The notes below the pieces were generated by a model. That model did not search any database. It was not told the DNA's origin and saw only the letters and a list, made by a program, of their open reading frames with translations. A DNA stretch of 64,000 nt from Xylona heveae TC161. Taxonomy: Eukaryota > Ascomycota > Xylonomycetes > Xylonales > Xylonaceae. Below, piece by piece: positions 57,433-64,000 of this stretch (position 1 is the first letter of the stretch; each line of letters opens with the position of its first letter). The position numbers and the translations under genes are program-made. The stretch is taken from assembly GCF_001619985.1 (NCBI RefSeq), contig NW_017264196.1, forward strand, positions 2,294,001-2,358,000, read 5' to 3'.

Positions 57433-60116
57433 TTATTCCACCCTAAGGACAGGGGCACTTCTTCTCTTGGAAGCCTTCTTCTTCTTGTTGCCCTTGTCAA
57501 AGGCCGTTGCACTGGCATGGTCTCTTCCAACATTGTCCAGGTCCTTTACCTTGTAAATGCGAATGATCCAGTTCTCACTCGTAAACGCTTCTTCGAGGGT
57601 GTTAAGTTGCGGTCCTTCCGCTGGCAACCGCGACCCACGGACACGATCAACAGCCTGCCCAGCGGGGAACAGGGAATTATAATTGTAGTACGACATTTTG
57701 TACCTAGATTGTTCGTGAGCCAGGTGAAATCAAAAGAATCGGGGATAAAGCGAAGCCTTACATCAAGCTATTCCTCATCGTGGGGGTGGCTTCATCGTCA
57801 ACGCGATATTCACCTCGCGCAGTAAAAAAGTCTCGTTCCTTGACCTCATCTGGCCAGATTCCCTCAGCAATGCGGACCATCCACAGAAACTTGTTGATGT
57901 CATCTCCAGAATATCCTAGTAGGCCGCCAAAAACCACCAGCACATAGTCGACGTCATGTTGTCTTAAAATCGGATAGCTGACTTCCTCTCTGGAGCTCAT
58001 TGCTTTGCCGACAGTGGCAATATGAGTGTTATTCCAGGTGTTATTGTCAACCAAGGTTGGACGGTCGGCCATGCCACCAATTTGATAGCCATAATCCCAC
58101 CAAGACATAATCTTCGCGTTGTCAGGAGTGTTTTGGCGTAGCCAATAGTACGCTTCACGGTAGTCATCAATGATATGCTGAGATCCGTCTGGAAGTCGAC
58201 TTGCCAGGACAACGGATGGCGACGAGTATGCATTCGAGGTAACCCAGGTACAGTGGAGGACGAAAAGAAGGAGGAAGGTCGTGATGGTGGCCACAATGGA
58301 CGATTTGGTGACGCTTGAGTAAATACCGACAAGAGGATTCCGTATTGAACGCAGAGAGGTCGCGACAGCTGCGACTGGGTCCTTGACGTCGTCCTTGTCC
58401 GAATTCGCTGCCGCCGTTTCTGCGGAGGGAGATTCTACAACAATGAACGTATCAAGAATCGACGAAAGCGCCATTGCCGCAGCAACACAAACGACCGGGG
58501 TGAGGGTAAGCATCAAGCGAACCATTACTCCAGCGAAGTAACTGGCCAAAACCGCATAGATGACAATAAACACATGCTCATCTTTGAGGTTGCGGAAGCA
58601 CATGTAGACTCCCGCCGGGAAGAGCCAGATGAGCATATTCAGGTCAAAGAAAAACGCGGGCCAGGCAGTCGGCTGATGTTCAGAAACCGAAGCAATAATT
58701 GGAATATGAATCTTGGCATAGCCGGTATCCCAAAGGGAGTAGAATCGACCAGTCCACGGTGCGATGACACCACTGACTGTTAAAAGAACCAACGCCCCCA
58801 ACGAGACCGCAAAGATAACGAGCACTAGTGTGCGCAGGAGCGTTTGGAATTGGCGACTCGGAAGCTGTTGACGAACAAAATCAACGAATGCCACGACCTG
58901 AAGGAGACCAAAAACGCCTAAAGCACATGGTGAGCGTGAAAAGTCCTATAAATCCAAATGTAGGATGGATAAAACGTACCCAAAGCAGACATATGCTCGC
59001 TAGTACGGACAGGAGAGAAGCCAACAAACGGAATTTGCATGCTGGCCAGAGTGCCCAATGCGTACCACGTCGTATAGCTAACATATAGACGTGGGCTGTA
59101 ACGGCCCATGGCTATGAGCACAAAGGCATGTAGTGGAAGTAGATTTGTGATGAAGACGTATCCTCCCCATGCAGAGACCATGTAGCCATAGAAAAGTGCC
59201 GTCAAGGCAGCCCACATGGCAGATCCATTCTTCAGCGACTTGATCCAAAGGTAGAAGGTGAACACAAGAAGGAAGATGGCAATGGCCTCATTATCATAGC
59301 TTCCCGCGACGGATCTGGATATGTAACCCGGTGCAATTCCCATGAAAACAGCAGCAAGAAGGCCTGCAGATGGTGAAGTGGACATTTCCGATGTAAGAAG
59401 GTAGGCAGCGAGGGAGGTCAGGCCAGAGAATGCGGGGGCAAGGAGGACGCAAATATTCCGAATGTCAACGGGGATTGACAAAAGCCGGAGAATGTGGTAG
59501 ATTACGCCGCTTGTTACCATGAGACCGGGATAGAGTGTTCCACCAGTAACCCGTCCAAGTGGATGCCATGTTCCTAAATCCTCTCGTCAGTTTCAAGGAG
59601 GCTTTCGACCGGGAATGACCCGCAACAAGGTGGCTAAAAGGCGAATGCGCTGAGCACTTACGGTCATCAAACCAGTCCCAGAAGCTGTAAAAGCCATGTT
59701 TAACTAGGTATTTTGTAGCTCGAAAGTTGAACCAAGGATCGACTGAGAGAATCATTCAGCAACAGCACCTAACCAAATCACTCCTATCATAGGAAGCCAG
59801 CGACGGTATGACGTGCGGGACGGATACTGACATTCGTGAATTATACTTTCAAAACCTATATGACAGTTAGCATGACAATGTTTTAGAGTAGGAGTGAATT
59901 AAAAGGCAATTAGAGGGCCAGGTTCATTGAATTGGCGGAGCTGGATCTCGGTGCTGGAGCTGGGGTGGGAGCTGACGAGTACGTACGGATTACGCTGAAC
60001 AATCGACTGGCGACGGCGGCAGCAGCAATTGTGCAAAGAATAATCAATCGTAGAAGACCCCGGGTATTTCTACCCGTACTTCCTTGAAGAAAGATCCCCA
60101 AGGGATTGTTAGACAT
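57433..60116 (-). CDS. STT3: Oligosaccharyltransferase catalytic subunit STT3
   Basis: Catalytic subunit of the ER oligosaccharyltransferase, which transfers the lipid-linked glycan to Asn in N-x-S/T sequons. Exons 60116-59987, 59855-59832, 59742-59662, 59573-58980, 58917-57762 and 57703-57433 give 751 aa, as usual for STT3. After a short Ala/Pro-free head comes the first TM, then RFESIIHE (a 24-nt exon), joined to [12 protein letters not shown] with its catalytic Asp, then WDWFDDRTWHPLGR. Many TM segments follow. The luminal WWDYG signature is at about residue 545 ([16 protein letters not shown]), with [17 protein letters not shown] after it, a possible glycosylation site. The C-terminus is Lys/Arg-rich ([11 protein letters not shown]), fitting an ER membrane protein. 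The second intron uses an uncommon GTCAGT donor. Housekeeping gene. Confidence 0.97.
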
Positions 60117-60729
60117 GTTGACCGTCGGACTGTTGAAGGACAGATTGTTGCCAGACCTCCACGTAAACCGCGTAGGGATCGGGAAGCTCCAAGGTGGTCT
60201 CTACTCTAATGCCACACCCGCTTACCCGCTTCCGCATTTCCCCAGGTACACCTCGCACCCTCGATCGGGGAGTTTGAATTGGTCTGCCGATACAACAACT
60301 TAAGGTGGGCAGAGTCAAAAAAGATTGTTACCCTGGGACTCCTTTCCTTAATGATTGAATCGATTGCCGTTACTTGGACGCAAAGTTGCCAGGCCTATCG
60401 AAAACTACTCACATCTATTTGTGTCTCATGTTTCAATGGGTGTGAAATATTGAAGATCTCGTTGTTGAGCTTGTAGATCTATATAGCCCTAGGTGGGCAA
60501 CCTTTTCTCTGTGGGCTGATCAAAAGAGAGGCAGTGAGAGATATACACGTCGACAAAGTCATATTACCTAGGAACGAAAGAATTTGAAACATTGTTGCAT
60601 AAATGGCTTGCCATATGATTCAACCTGGGGTATAAGCTTGACTCTTTAAAAACTCCAGTCGCCAAGTTTTCCTATTTCGCCTAAACACACTTGAAGCAAA
60701 TGAAAATCTAAAAAGAAATAGCTCGTTGG
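60117..60729. promoter_or_regulatory. STT3 promoter / dynein 3' flank
   Basis: 613 bp between two minus-strand genes. No supported gene. Confidence 0.5.
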
Positions 60730-62899
60730 CTACTGGCCATCGAGGACTGTTCCATTATCCAGCTTTCCGAGCAGCCGCTTAAAGTCAGTCCACTCTTCCG
60801 GTCGAGCATTCTCAGCACCACCAAGTTCATTTCCGACTTCGAAAACAGTCACAGCACCATCCACGCCGCCTGTAGCGATACGCTTGCCATCCACACTCTC
60901 CCAAGCACATTTATTAAGACTCTTGGGAGAGATTCCGAAAGAGTTGCTGTCCCGAGGCTGCGCTGTAGCGACTGGCACTTCGCAGTCTACCAGTAAATTC
61001 CAAATTGCAAGACTGCCTGATCCATCGACAGAGGCAAAAACTCCTGGTTTGACGGGGGACCACTTAGCATCATAGATGATGTCTTCCCGTCCTATTTCAA
61101 GTAAAGGAGTGACTGTATCTGGCGTCCCCGACACGGCGCCTGCCGATGCTGCGGCGGGGGCCCGAATTTTCCAAAGCTTGGCCGTCCAGTCCAAGCTGGA
61201 GGAGAGAACCATATCGCCAAGGTCAATTGGGCCGCGGAAAGGATGAAAATCGACCGACATGACTGGAGCAGCGTGGCCACGATAGCATATACGCTGATCG
61301 ATGCCTGCCTTTGCGCCTGCTCTATCATAACGATGACAGGCGTAGATGGTGCCTTCCTCCGACCCCACGAGGAAGTAAGTAGGATCAGCATGAGGAAAAG
61401 CCATGCAGGTCGGAGAGAGGTCCTCGAGTCTAGTAGGAGGTGGAGCTACAAGCTCGAGAATTTCTTGTGGTTGTGACAACATATCAATCGCCCAGCTGCA
61501 AATAACTCCGTCAGTAGAACAGCTGATGACGTTATTGGCGTTTTGTGTCCCGACAATATCAACGGAATAGACGGGATGAGTGTGCCCCGAGCTAGTGAGA
61601 GGAGTCTTTTGCACCGGATGAGATTTCGCTCGTGTGTCCCAAAGTAAAATCTGTCCACTATACGAACCACCAATGATAAGATTAGGATGAAACGGGGAAA
61701 ATTTTGCGGTGAGTATATCCGACTGAGCTTGGAAAATATATTCCGCGCGATCGTGAAGGTGTGAGTTCCAAACTTGGACAAGGCCGGCAGGATCGTGCGG
61801 AGCGGAGGGAGACTTTGTATATGAGGCAACAAGTAATTCAGGAAACTAGATACACTTAGCCTAGATGCAGCGCAAAAAAAAAACAATCTAATATGCTCAC
61901 CTTTGGGGAGAAGTTTAGGTCTGTGACCATGCGCTTTTTGCTCCATCTATCATCCCAAAATCGATAGAGTTCACGTAATTTCCCCCCACGTTTTCCGTGT
62001 GTACCTTCATACGCATCGCCATCGTCAATGTCATACAAACCCCCAAGAGTATAGTCGGCTAGCACGTCATATTCGTCCACTGCTTTCTCCGCAATTTTAG
62101 TAGATCGCTCGATAAAATCCACGTATTCATCCGTCGAAGTTAAAGCGGCTAATTCCTCTCCACTCAATGTTGCTGCCGGATAGCTTTCAAGAGGCTCTTT
62201 TTGATCCATCCCAGCCCCGCTTTTGGTAGCTTCATCATTCAGCGCTCTCAGCTCCTCCTCGATTTCTTTCCGAAGACTTTGCCTGAGTTCCTCGTCCTTC
62301 TCCCTTTCCCTTCGGCTAACGCGTTTAGAAGAGCGCGAGGGATGTGCTGGCGTATTTGATTCATCCTCTTCTTCGCTTGTGAAGTCTTCCTGATCCTTGT
62401 ACTGAGGTTTCCACGGTTCGATTGTTTGAACAGCTTTACTGTATGTCGTAATCTCTTGAACAGGCGCTGGAGTAAAGTCGAATATAGTGCATAAGGGGGC
62501 TGTAGATAGATTCTGAGCTGCGTGGTTAGGTGTTCCGACATTCTCGACGCTGACTTGACTGGCGCTTAAAACGGAATTTGGTCGGCTTGCTTTTGTGGTG
62601 GAGGCTGGGGTGGCATCTCCATCTTTCTGTGCCACTGAGCCGGGTCTGCTCTCACCCACAAGACTTGTAATGAGGTCTTCAAGTTCTCTCCGGTGGTCGG
62701 CCCGACTAGGTGAAGGAGGGACAAGCTACATCCCGTAAGTGTGCGAACACGAGCTACTGAATTGGGATATCACCTCTGATGTTTCGGCCACATTTTGCCT
62801 GTTCGCTGTGAATTCTTTCTGTCGAAGTTCACGCTGACGCTTCAGCTCGGCGAGCTTTGCCTTCTTGGCTAAAATCTCTTCTCGTCGTTGCTGGAGCAT
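60730..62899 (-). CDS. Cytoplasmic dynein intermediate chain
   Basis: Subunit of cytoplasmic dynein that links the heavy chains to dynactin and light chains for retrograde transport and nuclear migration. Exons 62899-62774, 62725-61901 and 61845-60730 give 688 aa. The N-terminus is the dynactin-binding helix (MLQQRREEILAKKAKLAEL, then KRQRELRQKEF). A Ser/Thr/Pro-rich linker follows with NFSPK, then light-chain-binding and acidic stretches. FPELLVASYTKSPSAPHDP, spliced from the preceding Lys, begins the WD-repeat propeller. Later blades include SGQILLWDTRAK, GVICSWAIDML, DWTAKLWKIRAP and SLAIWNLLVD. I chose the ATG at 62899, which gives the conserved MLQQRREE start. Confidence 0.96.
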
Positions 62900-63378
62900 G
62901 GCGTTTATCAAGTAAAGGATCCTAGAATAGCCACCAGACGCTGCCTAACCAGGCTAATAGACTTCCATAAGAGAAGGTCCTACTAAAGCTTGACGGTATT
63001 CTCACACCAAATTCAAGCTTTTGCGTAAAAGCGAGGTACCCCTTAGAAATTGAAAATTCTCTTGATTTGTTGGCGACTTGCCTTGGTGTTGACGTTGTCC
63101 CAATTCAGGAACCCGTGGTCGCGGGATAAACACTTGCTTACGTAATATCTAATTCGGGGCGATGGTGCGTCCGAAATGGGGGATGGACAACTTCTTCCTA
63201 TCGTACTACACCACGCATTAGCTTCGGTTTCCGGTCCGCGACGAGCTGCTGATACCAGTGATTCTGTCCGAAATTCTTGTAATTGGCTTCGTTAAGCGTC
63301 ACTGAGGCCAATTGATCGGGTATAATTTTGTCTTGAGCTTGTCCAAGAACAATCGCGGCACGACCGGAACCTGAGAAA
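62900..63378. promoter_or_regulatory. Bidirectional promoter, dynein intermediate chain / ATP synthase e
   Basis: 479 bp between divergent start codons. It must carry both promoters. An 87-codon minus-strand frame here (63461-63198) overlaps the ATP synthase start and is taken as chance. Confidence 0.6.
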
Positions 63379-63874
63379 ATGTCGTCTTCAACCGGCGTTA
63401 ACGTAAGTTCCCCAAGTCCTTCCGATCCCAAGAAACATATTCTCTGCATATTTGCAGTCATTGCTTTCTAGATCTGAATGGTGTTGAAATTTTAGGTTTT
63501 GCGCTACTCGGCCCTTGTTCTGGGTGTGTTTTACGGCCTCACGCACCAGGCTTCCCTTACCGCCCAACAGAAAATCGCGCAGATTGATAGAGATTACGAG
63601 AAGAAGGAGAGCTTGATTGCTCAGGCCAAGGCTGCATATGTTCAGAAGACGTTGCCTGCGGAGAAGAAGACTGCCAGCGGTGACAGTACGTCCCTCAATG
63701 ATGATATTTTGCCGTTATAATCGGCTTAGTTGCGGCTTTGGCGACCTTGTCGCGGACATCCATTTGTATGAGTCGGCAACTAACATTTCTTCTGCAGTCG
63801 TAACGGACCCGAACGACTCCAAATTCGATCTAGAAGCATACCTGACGATGAAGATGGCGGAAGAAGCGAAATAA
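63379..63874 (+). CDS. atp21: Mitochondrial F1Fo-ATP synthase subunit e
   Basis: Small inner-membrane subunit of ATP synthase needed for dimer formation and cristae shape. Exons 63379-63402, 63496-63685 and 63798-63874 give 96 aa. The first exon codes MSSSTGVN only and joins to VLRYSALVLGVFYGLTHQ, the single membrane span with its glycine-containing face (GVFYG). A charged helix follows (KIAQIDRDYEKKESLIAQAK), then AEKKTASGD joined to IVTDPNDSKFDLEAYL. Size and order match fungal subunit e (yeast Tim11/Atp21). Introns are typical (GTAAGT...TTTAG; GTACGT...TGCAG). Confidence 0.95.
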
Positions 63875-64000
63875 AGCGGCATTGCTGATTTGGCTCGAGC
63901 GAACGGTTTTGGGGCTCTTTGCTGGGAAATAAACGTGGACTCGCGATGCGTGGCGGGGTGTTCACGTGAAGGGTCTACCTCAAAGGTGTATTGGCCATTG
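63875..64000. other. Right edge, 3' flank of ATP synthase e
   Basis: 126 bp, no feature seen. Confidence 0.5.

Noticed and set aside
63198-63461. 87-codon minus-strand frame at the dynein/ATP synthase e promoter
   Set aside because: Antisense to the first exon of ATP synthase e and inside a bidirectional promoter; no domain.
1-64000. Transposons, virus-like elements, CRISPR arrays, rRNA
   Set aside because: No transposase, reverse transcriptase, capsid or integrase motifs, terminal repeats, spaced direct-repeat arrays or rRNA-like sequence were recognised by eye.

Overview
The window is nuclear DNA of a filamentous ascomycete (Pezizomycotina). Protein genes carry short GT-AG introns, mostly 48-90 nt with CTAAC/CTGAC-like branch sites. 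The families present are typical of that group: a PKS-NRPS, a Zn2Cys6 regulator, Eurotiomycete-type C2H2 proteins, a CYSTM protein and STT3. The class is an inference (Eurotiomycetes-like); nothing here fixes the genus.

Bases 1-23.6 kb hold a secondary-metabolite cluster. A reducing PKS-NRPS (KS-AT-DH-MT-degenerate ER-KR-ACP-C-A-T, then the start of the terminal release domain) runs leftward and is cut by the left edge. It is followed by a Zn2Cys6 regulator (minus strand) and then, on the plus strand, an MFS transporter, a Diels-Alderase-family protein, a stand-alone enoyl reductase and a methyltransferase of the O-methyltransferase fold. This six-part set matches the known clusters for decalin-tetramic acids (equisetin/fusarisetin, phomasetin, Sch210972, myceliothermophin). 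The expected logic is: the PKS and trans-acting ER build a methylated polyene, the NRPS adds an amino acid, the release domain closes the tetramic acid, the Diels-Alderase sets the decalin, the methyltransferase finishes the molecule and the MFS pump exports it. The methyltransferase lacks the usual catalytic histidine, which argues against ordinary O-methylation.

From 25.4 to 39.3 kb gene density is low: a C2H2/DUF7896-like protein, about 6 kb with no convincing gene, a tiny Cys-rich two-exon gene, a five-exon short-chain dehydrogenase, a small membrane protein and a CYSTM-type Cys-rich protein.

From 40 to 56.7 kb lie a long coiled-coil protein, a run of C2H2 zinc-finger genes in the same direction, an unrecognised basic protein and a microsomal P450 with a CYP7/CYP8-like I-helix. 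From 57.4 kb to the right end the window is housekeeping: STT3 oligosaccharyltransferase catalytic subunit, dynein intermediate chain, and mitochondrial ATP synthase subunit e transcribed divergently from dynein. Exon joins were worked out by eye. Most were checked by requiring the total coding length to be a multiple of three and domain motifs to continue across the junctions. I saw no recognisable transposon, virus-like element, rRNA, tRNA or CRISPR array.
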